From Candidatus Woesebacteria bacterium RIFCSPLOWO2_01_FULL_39_23 (GTDB lineage Bacteria; Patescibacteriota; Microgenomatia; UBA8517): a stretch of 54,496 nucleotides of DNA. This document shows positions 1-7,431 of this stretch, piece by piece (positions within the stretch are counted from its first letter, which is position 1; the number at the start of each line of letters is the position of its first letter). A model generated the notes under the pieces. That model did not search any database. It was not told where the DNA came from and saw only the letters and a program-made list of their open reading frames with translations. Where the stretch lies: contig MGHG01000015.1 in assembly GCA_001793095.1 (NCBI GenBank), forward strand, positions 1-54,496, read 5' to 3'. Made by a program: the position numbers and the translations under genes.

Positions 1-105
1 AACAACATCAGGCCCCATGAATCTCTTGATTACCAGACACCAATTGCGTATGCTACCCAAAGATTTAAAGTGTCACCGATGTGGTCGTCCAGCACATTTC
101 GTTGA
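1..105 (+). CDS. Transposase C-terminal fragment (IS481/IS3-like, rve fold), cut by the window edge
   Basis: Frame 1 is open from the first base to a TGA at 103-105. It reads NNIRPHESLDYQTP followed by about 20 less conserved residues. The pattern N-x-RPHESL-x-Y-x-TP is the typical C-terminal end of DDE (rve) integrase-core transposases of the IS3/IS481 type, after the catalytic Glu helix. Only this tail is visible, so the family and the activity of the element cannot be judged. The end of the insertion sequence should lie shortly after the stop, but no terminal repeat can be assigned without the other end. Confidence 0.75.
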   Translation, partial: NNIRPHESLDYQTPIAYATQRFKVSPMWSSSTFR

Positions 106-261
106 CTTGGCAGTTTCATAAAGGTAGAATATAGCTTGGAGTTAAGGAAAATGCTGAAGATAACTCAAATTTTAGTTTCTTCAACCGGTTTACCGACTGT
201 ATAGTTTGGTAATATTTTATTGACTCCTCAATTTTAGTTAAATTCTAAATAATAAATAACT

Positions 262-291
262 TTGGATGTAGATGATAGAGAGTAGTATTTT
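262..291 (+). promoter_or_regulatory. Putative promoter for rny, leaderless
   Basis: TTGGAT at 262-267, an 18-base spacer and TATTTT at 286-291. The expected start of transcription falls at about 298, which is the ATG itself, and no Shine-Dalgarno sequence is seen. The -35 hexamer is the same as in the promoter at 3612. Confidence 0.4.
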
Positions 292-297
292 ACTAAT

Positions 298-1545
298 ATG
301 ACTGATAAAGACGATTTGAAACTATTAATAGTTGATCTTAAAAAACAAAGAGAAGCGCTTGAGGCGAAAGAAAGTAAACTAAAAAGTTTGGAAGAGGAGC
401 TTAAAGAAATTTTGGCAAAGGCTTCAAAAGTGTCAGTAGAAGAAGCAAAAAAACTTCTTTTGGATCAGGTACAAATAGACTTAACCGCAGACATTGCTAA
501 AAAAATCCGTGCAGCAGAGGAAAAAATTAAACTCGAAGCAAACGAAAAGGCTAAAGCAATTCTTGTTGATGCAATGCGCCATGGTGCAACCTCGTATGTA
601 GCTGAATTTACTGTTTCATCAGTTCCTGTGGCTAATGAAGAGGTGAAGGGAAGAATTATTGGCCGGGAAGGAAGAAATATTCGCACCTTCGAGAGAGAAA
701 CCGGAGTTGAGATTGAAATTGATGAAACGAATGAAATTAGGCTATCTTCCTTCGACTCTGTAAGAAGGGAAATTGCCAGACGCGCTCTTGAGGAACTCTT
801 AAAAGATACGAGGATTCAACCTTCAAGAATAGAAGAGGTTGTAGCGAGGATTAAAACCCAAATGGATGACGTACTTTTAGAAGAGGGGAAAAAAATAGCT
901 GAGATGTGCGGCGTCTATAATCTTCCTTTAGACATTCTCAAATTAATTGGCAGATATAAATTCAGGACATCATATGGTCAAAATTTAGGGGTGCATACAA
1001 TTGAAGAAACTAAAATCGGAGTTGCCTTAGCCAATGAAATTGACGCTAATGTTGAGACAGTAAGACTTGGATGTCTTCTCCACGATATCGGTAAGGTTGT
1101 AACAGACGAGGAGGGAACGCATGTCGATGCCGGAGTTGCAGTTCTCAAAAGACATGGTTTTCCCAAAGAAGTTGTTTCTTGTGTCGCCGAACACCACGAA
1201 GATAGACAGTTTACTTCTATAGAGTCTGTTATTGTCTGGACTGCCGACGCTATTTCAGGTTCAAGGCCAGGAGCAAGATACGAACCCCATGAAGGATATG
1301 TACAACGGATGGGCAAGATCGAGGAGATAGCTAAGAATTTTTCTGGTGTTGAAACAGTATTCGCTTTTCAGGCAGGCCGCGATGTCAGAGTAGTTGTTAA
1401 ACCGGATGAAGTCGACGATGATAAATTGACAATTCTTGCACATGATATCGCTAAAAGGTTAGAAAAAGAAGCGGAGTATGTCGGCCAAATTAAAGTTACT
1501 GTGATTCGGGAAGTCAGAGCAACAGATACAACTGTGGCGCGGTAA
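298..1545 (+). CDS. rny: Ribonuclease Y (short form without membrane anchor)
   Basis: Endoribonuclease of the KH/HD family that starts mRNA decay. Residues 1-100 are charged and helical, a predicted coiled coil. A KH domain follows, with GRIIGREGRN around residues 117-126. The HD phosphohydrolase domain has LLHDIGK with the metal-binding pair His262/Asp263, followed by the usual AEHHED and ADAISGSRPGAR blocks. It is 415 residues, against about 510-520 in Bacillus-type enzymes, and lacks the N-terminal membrane helix. An in-frame TAG at 283-285 excludes a longer start. It may therefore be soluble or tethered by a partner. No operon partner: the next gene is about 200 bases away with its own signals. 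Confidence 0.93.
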   Translation: MTDKDDLKLLIVDLKKQREALEAKESKLKSLEEELKEILAKASKVSVEEAKKLLLDQVQIDLTADIAKKIRAAEEKIKLEANEKAKAILVDAMRHGATSYVAEFTVSSVPVANEEVKGRIIGREGRNIRTFERETGVEIEIDETNEIRLSSFDSVRREIARRALEELLKDTRIQPSRIEEVVARIKTQMDDVLLEEGKKIAEMCGVYNLPLDILKLIGRYKFRTSYGQNLGVHTIEETKIGVALANEIDANVETVRLGCLLHDIGKVVTDEEGTHVDAGVAVLKRHGFPKEVVSCVAEHHEDRQFTSIESVIVWTADAISGSRPGARYEPHEGYVQRMGKIEEIAKNFSGVETVFAFQAGRDVRVVVKPDEVDDDKLTILAHDIAKRLEKEAEYVGQIKVTVIREVRATDTTVAR

Positions 1546-1619
1546 GAAGATATTAAGTTGGCAATAATTCAATAAATCAGTAAAACAACAAAGTATTAAA
1601 CACGGGAATAATTTAACTC

Positions 1620-1649
1620 TTGACATAGAAGTACGATCTTATTCATAAT
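1620..1649 (+). promoter_or_regulatory. Putative sigma-70-type promoter upstream of the AsnRS-like/MGS gene
   Basis: TTGACA at 1620-1625 and CATAAT at 1644-1649 with an 18-base spacer. Transcription would start near 1656, giving a leader of about 95 bases that contains the strong terminator-like hairpin at 1722-1747 just before the start codon. Confidence 0.5.
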
Positions 1650-1651
1650 CT

Positions 1652-1688
1652 AATCCCAGGGGGCGAAAAACCTTGGGAATTTTTTTTA
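1652..1688 (+). terminator. Imperfect hairpin plus T-run, probable terminator after rny
   Basis: AATCCCAGG at 1652-1660 pairs imperfectly with CCTTGGGAATT at 1671-1681, and a run of eight T follows. It overlaps the predicted start site of the promoter at 1620-1649, so it more likely ends transcripts arriving from rny than transcripts from that promoter. Confidence 0.5.
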
Positions 1689-1721
1689 GGATAAATATTA
1701 CTCATTTTTTAATAGCAATAT

Positions 1722-1747
1722 AAGAGCCGGGAGGCTCTTTTTTTTTT
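1722..1747 (+). terminator. Perfect terminator hairpin directly before the start codon (candidate attenuator)
   Basis: AAGAGCC, loop GGGA, GGCTCTT, then a T-run reaching 1747. The ATG of the next gene is at 1752, only four bases beyond. With a promoter upstream at 1620-1649, a terminator in this place is best explained as transcription attenuation, or as sequestration of the initiation region. No T-box specifier or tRNA-binding element was recognised. Confidence 0.65.
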
Positions 1748-1751
1748 GGAT

Positions 1752-3239
1752 ATGCTGGACGCAAAAAAACATATTTCGAGCCTCGTTAAAGTGAATTCCG
1801 CGCTGAATTGGGGAGTGCAAAATCATTACAGGAAGTTGGGGCTGACATATGTAGATGTCCCCGAAATTGTTGGCATAACAGGCGCTTGCGAGAACGTCGA
1901 CACTCTTTTTAAAGTGGGGAATCGTCTAAGTGTCCCTCTTTTTATGACGCAAACCGGACAACTATCACTCGAACAATCTCTCCAATATTACTCCGGTGTT
2001 TATACACTTATTCATAGTGGTCGTGATGAAGAATTTGAAGACGAAAGACATTTGAGGCAGTTTAGGTTGATAGAAGAAGAATTTGATTGCACGCTTGCTG
2101 GTATGACAAGGGCAAACTGTGACGATGAAAAAATGTTTACAGCATTACTTGATCATATTGAGCATGCGGTGCAAGCGGCGATTATGGCAGTTGTGGAAGA
2201 ATGTGGTGAGGAATTGAGAAATCAATACGACCGGGATGTTGATTGGTTAAAAGAAGTCGGTCAAAGACCATTCTTTAAAATACCATACGAAGAAGCAATC
2301 GTTATTCTTGGGTGGAACGGTTTTCCTAATATTAAGTTTGGTGATGACTTGAAAGCTAATCATGAAGAAACAGTTGTTAATTTAGTTAACCAAAAATTAA
2401 ACAAAGGAAAAGAAGGTAAACGATTATTACCTGTATTTATTACCAAATATCCTAAAGAAATTAAATTTTTTAACATGAAAGTGTCCCTCGCAGACCCGCG
2501 GGTTGTAATGAGTGCTGATTTGATTCTACCTTTATCCGGGGAAGCAGCCGGTTCGGCAGTTCGGGAACATGATGGCGATAAACTTAAAGACAGATTACTT
2601 AGCTCAACGATGTATGAATTGCATATTGGTAGAGGGGGAACATATGAGGATTTTAAATGGTATGTCGACGGAATTGTAAATGCAGGAAAGACTAATCCGC
2701 ATGCTGGATATGGAATTGGCAATGAACGTGTAATTCAATTCATTCTTGGAAAGAATGATATCCGTGAATGTTCTTTATTTAGTTTATTGACAAAAGAATC
2801 AGGAGATTGGGATGTGTCGAAAAGTGGGAAAATGTATCTTTTTTCTGCCGATAAAAAGATGGTACTGCTATCAATTGGGAAAGAAATTAATAAGAAAAAA
2901 CTGCTTCCAACTATTAAAAAATTAACGGACAGTAATTTTGTATTTTATGCAACCGAAAAAACACACCACTTTTTAAATAATAATAATATTAATTCCACTT
3001 TGGTTTATAAAATCAGTGAGAATGGGAAACCGAATATTAAGGATCTTTTGAGGGAGAACTTCTTTGACGTTATAGTAAATATTCCGACTCATAAATTTGC
3101 TCCTAACAGCGAGCTTACAGATGGAAGAAGAATTCGAAAGGAAGCGTTGCGGACAAAAGCTGCATTGATTACAGATATGCAAGTCGCGGAAGATTTTTTA
3201 CGGGAGTATGGGGTGACTTCCAAAATCCCAAACCCTTGA
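1752..3239 (+). CDS. AsnRS-like class II synthetase core (asparagine synthetase-like) fused to an MGS-like domain
   Basis: 495 residues. Residues 1-340 have the class II aminoacyl-tRNA synthetase catalytic fold of the Asp/Asn branch. Motif 2 is RDEEFEDERHLRQFRLIEEEF-like, with its Arg near residue 90. Motif 3 is GYGIGNERV, with Arg near 326. There is no OB-fold anticodon-binding domain, as in archaeal asparagine synthetases related to AsnRS and in bacterial AsnA, so ATP-dependent asparagine synthesis from aspartate and ammonia is the best guess. Residues about 355-485 resemble the methylglyoxal-synthase-like domain that acts as regulatory module in carbamoyl-phosphate synthase (FDVIVNIPTHKF, then ITDMQVAEDFL). 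The fusion suggests allosteric control. ATG 1752 is preferred over TTG 1746, which lies in the terminator T-run. No obvious ribosome binding site. Confidence 0.7.
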   Translation: MLDAKKHISSLVKVNSALNWGVQNHYRKLGLTYVDVPEIVGITGACENVDTLFKVGNRLSVPLFMTQTGQLSLEQSLQYYSGVYTLIHSGRDEEFEDERHLRQFRLIEEEFDCTLAGMTRANCDDEKMFTALLDHIEHAVQAAIMAVVEECGEELRNQYDRDVDWLKEVGQRPFFKIPYEEAIVILGWNGFPNIKFGDDLKANHEETVVNLVNQKLNKGKEGKRLLPVFITKYPKEIKFFNMKVSLADPRVVMSADLILPLSGEAAGSAVREHDGDKLKDRLLSSTMYELHIGRGGTYEDFKWYVDGIVNAGKTNPHAGYGIGNERVIQFILGKNDIRECSLFSLLTKESGDWDVSKSGKMYLFSADKKMVLLSIGKEINKKKLLPTIKKLTDSNFVFYATEKTHHFLNNNNINSTLVYKISENGKPNIKDLLRENFFDVIVNIPTHKFAPNSELTDGRRIRKEALRTKAALITDMQVAEDFLREYGVTSKIPNP

Positions 3240-3264
3240 CAATTTTTAGTCTTTAGTCTATCCT
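3236..3264 (+). promoter_or_regulatory. Promoter of the HU gene, leaderless
   Basis: Perfect TTGACA at 3236-3241, overlapping the stop codon of the upstream gene. A 17-base spacer leads to TATCCT at 3259-3264. The predicted start site (about 3271) is within four bases of the ATG at 3275, leaving no room for a Shine-Dalgarno. Confidence 0.6.
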
Positions 3265-3274
3265 TCTTTGATAC

Positions 3275-3553
3275 ATGACTAAACGAGAACTTGTAGATAT
3301 CGTTGCACGAAAAGCACACTTGACAAAAAGAGCGGCTGAAGAAGCCATAAATGTATTTTTAAGTGAAATCGGACGTGCTCTTGGTAAAGGTGAATCAAGG
3401 ATAGTGCTTTCGGGCTTCGGAACTTTTAAAGTTAAATGGATGGAAGGTAAAACTGTTAAGATTCCGAAAAGAGATGAAACAGTAACAATAAAACGCCACA
3501 GGCTTCCCCGCTTTACTCCCGGGAATGATTTAAAAAGACAAATTAATCGATAA
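3275..3553 (+). CDS. hup: HU-family DNA-binding protein
   Basis: 92-residue histone-like protein that bends and compacts DNA. It starts with MTKRELVDIVARKAHLTKRAAEEAI and has the beta-arm core GFGTFKVKWMEGK and the C-terminal RFTPGNDLKRQI, all at standard HU positions. In the arm, the usual RNP tip is replaced by a lysine/arginine-rich stretch (KIPKRDETVTIKRHRLPRF). Monocistronic with its own promoter overlapping the upstream stop codon, and apparently translated from a leaderless mRNA. Confidence 0.93.
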   Translation: MTKRELVDIVARKAHLTKRAAEEAINVFLSEIGRALGKGESRIVLSGFGTFKVKWMEGKTVKIPKRDETVTIKRHRLPRFTPGNDLKRQINR

Positions 3554-3611
3554 CTTACAACTTAGAACTCAAAACTGATAACTCATAACCTCGTAAATCC
3601 TCTTTTTATGT

Positions 3612-3640
3612 TTGGATTTGTAACTTCTTCGGGTTATACT
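3612..3640 (+). promoter_or_regulatory. Promoter of the ABC exporter operon, leaderless
   Basis: TTGGAT at 3612-3617, a 17-base spacer and TATACT at 3635-3640. Predicted initiation near 3647, two bases before the ATG at 3649. Confidence 0.5.
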
Positions 3641-3648
3641 TTGTTCAA

Positions 3649-4650
3649 ATGACGAAGACGGAAAATACGGTAATTATTAAAGGTTTAACTAAAAATTTTG
3701 ACGTTAGGTTTAAAGAGGCAGGATTGGCGGGATCCATAAAATCTTTAATTAAACCAAAGAATATAGTAAAGAGAGCCTTAAAAGGCATATCTTTTACGGT
3801 CAGTAGGGGTGAGCTGATTGGTTTTATTGGTCCGAATGGTGCCGGTAAAACAACAACACTTAAAATTCTTTCCGGTCTTCTTTATCCAACGAATGGTTTT
3901 GTTCAAGTACTTGGTTTTAATCCTTGGGAAAAAAAGCCGGAGTTCTTAAAAAATATTTCACTTGTCATGGGGCAAAAAAATCAATTGTGGTGGGATTTAC
4001 CTGCAATAGAGTCTTTAAAACTTAATCGCGCAATTTACGAAATCTCTCAAAAAGATTTTACTGAGAGACTAAATAAGCTAACGGATTTATTGGACGTAGG
4101 AAATCTTCTTTCAACTCAAGTTAGAAAACTATCGCTTGGCCAGAGGATGAGATTGGAGTTTGTAACAGCGCTGATTCATGAACCCGAAATATTATTTTTG
4201 GATGAACCTACAATTGGTCTTGATGTTATAGCACAGCAGAAAGTACGCGATTTCATTTACGAATATAATCTGAAAAACAGAGCAACGATACTTTTAACTT
4301 CTCATAACATGAATGATTTGTTGGATTTAACAAAGAGAGTAATTGTTATTGATAGCGGAGAAATTTTGTATGACGGTTATTTGTCGGAGCTGGTGAGGAG
4401 TTTTGCCAAAGAAAAGATAATCAAGGTTTATTTAGCTAAGGAGTCGGATATAAAAAAGTTTGAAACAATCGGCAAAATAATTAAGCTAGATTTACCTTAT
4501 GTGAGTTTGTCTGTCCCGCGTGAGAGTGCGGCAGTTGCTGCCTCAGAGATACTCCAAAGCTTTGCAGTTGCCGATTTAACAATCGAAGAAGAGCCAATCG
4601 AAGGAGTTATAAGGCGTGTATTTAAAGGAGAAATGGTCAAGCAAAGTTAA
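3649..4650 (+). CDS. ABC-2 type exporter, ATP-binding subunit
   Basis: 333 residues with one ABC ATPase domain. Walker A GPNGAGKTT is near residues 61-69, the signature LSLGQRMR near 162, Walker B ILFLDEPT near 181 and the H-loop TSHN near 217. The N-terminal extension (RFKEAGLAGSIKSL) before the ATPase core is typical of the subfamily paired with DUF990-type (ABC2_membrane_6) permeases. It heads a three-gene operon with two permeases, so the complex is probably a heterodimeric membrane exporter. The substrate cannot be read from sequence. Confidence 0.9.
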   Translation: MTKTENTVIIKGLTKNFDVRFKEAGLAGSIKSLIKPKNIVKRALKGISFTVSRGELIGFIGPNGAGKTTTLKILSGLLYPTNGFVQVLGFNPWEKKPEFLKNISLVMGQKNQLWWDLPAIESLKLNRAIYEISQKDFTERLNKLTDLLDVGNLLSTQVRKLSLGQRMRLEFVTALIHEPEILFLDEPTIGLDVIAQQKVRDFIYEYNLKNRATILLTSHNMNDLLDLTKRVIVIDSGEILYDGYLSELVRSFAKEKIIKVYLAKESDIKKFETIGKIIKLDLPYVSLSVPRESAAVAASEILQSFAVADLTIEEEPIEGVIRRVFKGEMVKQS

Positions 4651-4654
4651 TGAG

Positions 4655-5458
4655 ATGTCTAAATATAGCCAAGTATTTAAAATATCCCTTCAGGATGAAT
4701 TCGTATACCGACTCAATTTCGTGCTATGGAGACTGAGAAACGTTTTTTCAATCTTTTTAGTTTTTTTTCTCTGGGATAGTATTTTTTCTGTTCAAGACAG
4801 AGTGATTTTTGGTTACGATCGTGTGAAGATATTGACGTATATCTTCGCTCTTATGTTTGTTAAAGCAATCGTTTTTGCTTCCAAAACGATGGACGTGACA
4901 GGTGAGATAGCACGGGGTGATTTAAGTAACAGCTTACTAAAGCCTCTTGATTATTTTAAATATTGGCTTACTCGTGATGTTGCGAGTAAAACTTTAAATT
5001 TAAGCTTTGCATTAGTTGAGACAACATTATTGTTTTTAATATTAAAACCTCCTTTCTTTCTGCAAAATAATTTAATATCAATCCTCTTATTTATTGTTTC
5101 ATTACTAATTGCTGTCGCTCTATATTTCTTAATATTATTTATTGTCAGCTCCTCCGCTTTTTGGGTTCCCGAAATGGGTTGGGCAATACATTTTATTATT
5201 ACGATAGTTATCTTGGAATTTTTGTCCGGTTCACTTTTTCCATTAGATGTTTTACCAAAGCCTATATTTTCAATTCTAAGCTTTACCCCCTTTTATTATT
5301 TGATTTTTTTCCCCATCGAAGTGTATTTAGGTAAAATTTCAGGTGGAGAAGCTGTCAGAGGTATTCTAATTTCCTTTGTTTGGGTAGTTATTTTATATCT
5401 ATTAATGAGGTCTATTTGGCAAAAAGGTCTTAAAGTATATCAGGCATATGGCAGGTAA
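4655..5458 (+). CDS. ABC-2 family permease, first subunit
   Basis: 267 residues with about six hydrophobic segments, beginning with a cytoplasmic helix MSKYSQVFKISLQDEF and a first membrane span rich in Phe/Leu. The block GDLSNSLLKPLDYFKYW and the spacing of spans fit ABC-2 permeases of the DUF990 type. ATG 4655 is four bases after the stop of the ATPase gene. The reading frame stays open upstream to about 4616, but that part overlaps the ATPase coding end and is not permease-like. Works with the ATPase and the following permease. Confidence 0.8.
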   Translation: MSKYSQVFKISLQDEFVYRLNFVLWRLRNVFSIFLVFFLWDSIFSVQDRVIFGYDRVKILTYIFALMFVKAIVFASKTMDVTGEIARGDLSNSLLKPLDYFKYWLTRDVASKTLNLSFALVETTLLFLILKPPFFLQNNLISILLFIVSLLIAVALYFLILFIVSSSAFWVPEMGWAIHFIITIVILEFLSGSLFPLDVLPKPIFSILSFTPFYYLIFFPIEVYLGKISGGEAVRGILISFVWVVILYLLMRSIWQKGLKVYQAYGR

Positions 5459-5475
5459 TATTTTTTAGTAAAAAA

Positions 5476-6303
5476 ATGAAATTTCCAATTAAATTACTCA
5501 ATATAAAAACTATTGTTAAGAGAACTGGTTACTACTTAAAGATATGGGTTTTGATGAGCAGGAACGCACTTCTCGTAGTTTTATCTCAGAGATTTATGTT
5601 TATAATATTCTTATTGGCGAAAATTATCAGATATAGCTTTTTTATATCCTTTTTATATTTCGTCGTTAAGGGAACCAACACAATCGCGGGTTATGATTTA
5701 AACCAGGTAATATTGATTTATCTCACCTTTACTTTTATAGATATTGCATCGCAGTTTTTATACCGTGAGGTATATAGGTTTAGGCCGTTAATTATCTCAG
5801 GAGATTTCGACTTAGTTTTGGTGAAGCCGGTAAGTGCTTTATTCCGCGTACTTATGGGAGGGGCAGATATCATTGATTTTGTATTGATTCCACCGATCAT
5901 TTTTGCAATCTGGTTTATTGGAGCGAAGATGGACCCGTCTTTTATTCAGGTAATTCTATATGTTTTACTTTTAGCAAACGGACTTTTAATTGCGACCGGA
6001 TTTTATATTTTAGTTTTATCTTTTGGGATCCTTACTTTTGAGGTAGACCATACGGCAATGATTTTCCGCGACATGGCAAGTTTGGGAAGACTTCCGATAG
6101 AAGTATATAGACAACCACTTAGAAGTTTTTTAACTTTTCTGATACCGCTTGGAGTTATGATCACCTTACCCTCGAGAGTTCTGATGGGTATAATTTCACC
6201 CTTAAGTGTAGTCGGTTCATGTGCGCTTGGAATTGTCTTTTTGTATTTCTCAACTAAAATTTGGAGCTTTGCTTTAACCAAATATACAAGTGCGAGTAGC
6301 TAG
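5476..6303 (+). CDS. ABC-2 family permease, second subunit
   Basis: 275 residues, about six membrane spans. It is paralogous in layout to the preceding permease: the matching block reads RPLIISGDFDLVLVKPVSALFR, in the same place where the first permease has GDLSNSLLKPLDYF. This duplicated-permease arrangement is characteristic of the DUF990/ABC2_membrane_6 exporters. It starts 17 bases after the first permease, and the cluster ends here. Confidence 0.8.
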   Translation: MKFPIKLLNIKTIVKRTGYYLKIWVLMSRNALLVVLSQRFMFIIFLLAKIIRYSFFISFLYFVVKGTNTIAGYDLNQVILIYLTFTFIDIASQFLYREVYRFRPLIISGDFDLVLVKPVSALFRVLMGGADIIDFVLIPPIIFAIWFIGAKMDPSFIQVILYVLLLANGLLIATGFYILVLSFGILTFEVDHTAMIFRDMASLGRLPIEVYRQPLRSFLTFLIPLGVMITLPSRVLMGIISPLSVVGSCALGIVFLYFSTKIWSFALTKYTSASS

Positions 6304-6383
6304 ATGCCCCAGTAGTAGCTTGCCGCTCCCGAGGTCTACGTCCTCGCGTCACGGTGTCGCAACTACGGGGTAATAGCATATTT
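6304..6383. repeat. Short GC-rich palindromic intergenic segment
   Basis: The 80 bases between the exporter and miaA are much richer in GC than both neighbours. They contain CGAGG/CCTCG arms (around 6332-6348) and an outer pair GCCCC-AGTAGT / ACTACGGGG. It looks like one of the dispersed palindromic inserts of this genome. No ORF was found. Confidence 0.4.
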
Positions 6384-7385
6384 ATGAGAAAGTTATTAGT
6401 TATTTGTGGACCAACTGCGACCGGTAAAACAGAACTTGGGATGTATTTGGCAAAGATGTTGGCCGCCGGCCCAAAGGGCTCCGGCCCGGGGGGTGAAATT
6501 GTGTCCGCTGATTCCCGACAGATATATAAGGGAATGGATATAGGAACGGGTAAGGACCTACCAAAAAAATCCAAAATTCAAAAACTCCAAGACTCCAAAC
6601 TTGAATATGGTTTTTTTAATATTACTGGTGTTAGGATGTGGGGGTATGATATTGTTGAACCGAATGAAGATTTCAGCGTTGCGCGTTATATTAACACGGC
6701 GAATTTGATAATCAAAGATATTTGGCGGCGGAACAAATTACCAATATTGGTGGGCGGAACAGGTTTTTATATTAAGGGAGTTGTTGACGGAATCCCAACG
6801 GCTTCGGTACCGAAAAGTTTACGTATAAGAGAAAAGTTTAAAGATAAATTGGTCAAAGAACTTCAGGATGTGCTTAGAAAATTCGACGCAAAGAGATTTG
6901 CTTCTATGAATGAGTCGGATAAAAATAATCCAAGGAGGCTGGTTAGAGCAATAGAAATATACAAGTCTAAGTACAAGTTTGAGTATAAGAAACACAGCGA
7001 ACCGAATTTTAATACGCTATTCATAGGTTTGACGACTACAAAACAGATATTAGATAGGAGGATTGAAAAGCGAGTAAGGAACAGATTGCAAGTAGGTTTT
7101 GAAGATGAAATTAGGAATTTATTAAAAGCCGGAATTACATGGGATAACCAAGCAATGCAAGCACTGGGTTATAGACAATGGCAAGAGTTTTTCACTACAT
7201 CCGCTAAATCCGTTAGAAATCAGCGTGAATTTGCAATTGAATCATGGATTCGATCGGAAAAGCAATATGCCAAGCGACAATTAATTTGGTTTAAGAAAGA
7301 CAACAGAATAAAGTGGTTTGATATTAAGGAAAAAGACTATGTTGTTAGGGTGGAAAAGTTAGTTAGGGAATGGCATAATAATTAG
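6384..7385 (+). CDS. miaA: tRNA dimethylallyltransferase
   Basis: Transfers a dimethylallyl group to A37 of tRNAs reading UNN codons. The protein has 333 residues. The P-loop GPTATGKT is at residues 8-15, followed by EIVSADSRQIYKGMDIGTGK and GGTGFYIKGVVDG, both family hallmarks. ATG 6384 is chosen because the P-loop is then at its normal distance from the start; the upstream open stretch (GTG 6354) lies in a palindromic intergenic segment. An in-frame, GC-rich insertion (AAGPKGSGPGG, around residues 27-37) separates the first helix from the SADSRQ strand; see the repeat at 6465-6485. The sequence is otherwise normal, so the enzyme is probably active. Confidence 0.93.
   Translation: MRKLLVICGPTATGKTELGMYLAKMLAAGPKGSGPGGEIVSADSRQIYKGMDIGTGKDLPKKSKIQKLQDSKLEYGFFNITGVRMWGYDIVEPNEDFSVARYINTANLIIKDIWRRNKLPILVGGTGFYIKGVVDGIPTASVPKSLRIREKFKDKLVKELQDVLRKFDAKRFASMNESDKNNPRRLVRAIEIYKSKYKFEYKKHSEPNFNTLFIGLTTTKQILDRRIEKRVRNRLQVGFEDEIRNLLKAGITWDNQAMQALGYRQWQEFFTTSAKSVRNQREFAIESWIRSEKQYAKRQLIWFKKDNRIKWFDIKEKDYVVRVEKLVREWHNN
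6465..6485. repeat. Palindromic repeat inserted in frame in miaA
   Basis: GCCGGCCC, AAA, then GGGCTCCGGC form a near-perfect hairpin in otherwise AT-rich DNA. It encodes the extra AGPKGSG residues in MiaA, at a surface position just after the first helix. Confidence 0.6.
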
Positions 7386-7431
7386 AGTGTAAGAGCTGGA
7401 GAGTGTAGGGGTGTAAGATTAGAAATGTACA

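Noticed and set aside
1746-1751. TTG start for the AsnRS-like gene
   Set aside because: It lies in the terminator T-run; ATG 1752 gives the same protein minus two residues.
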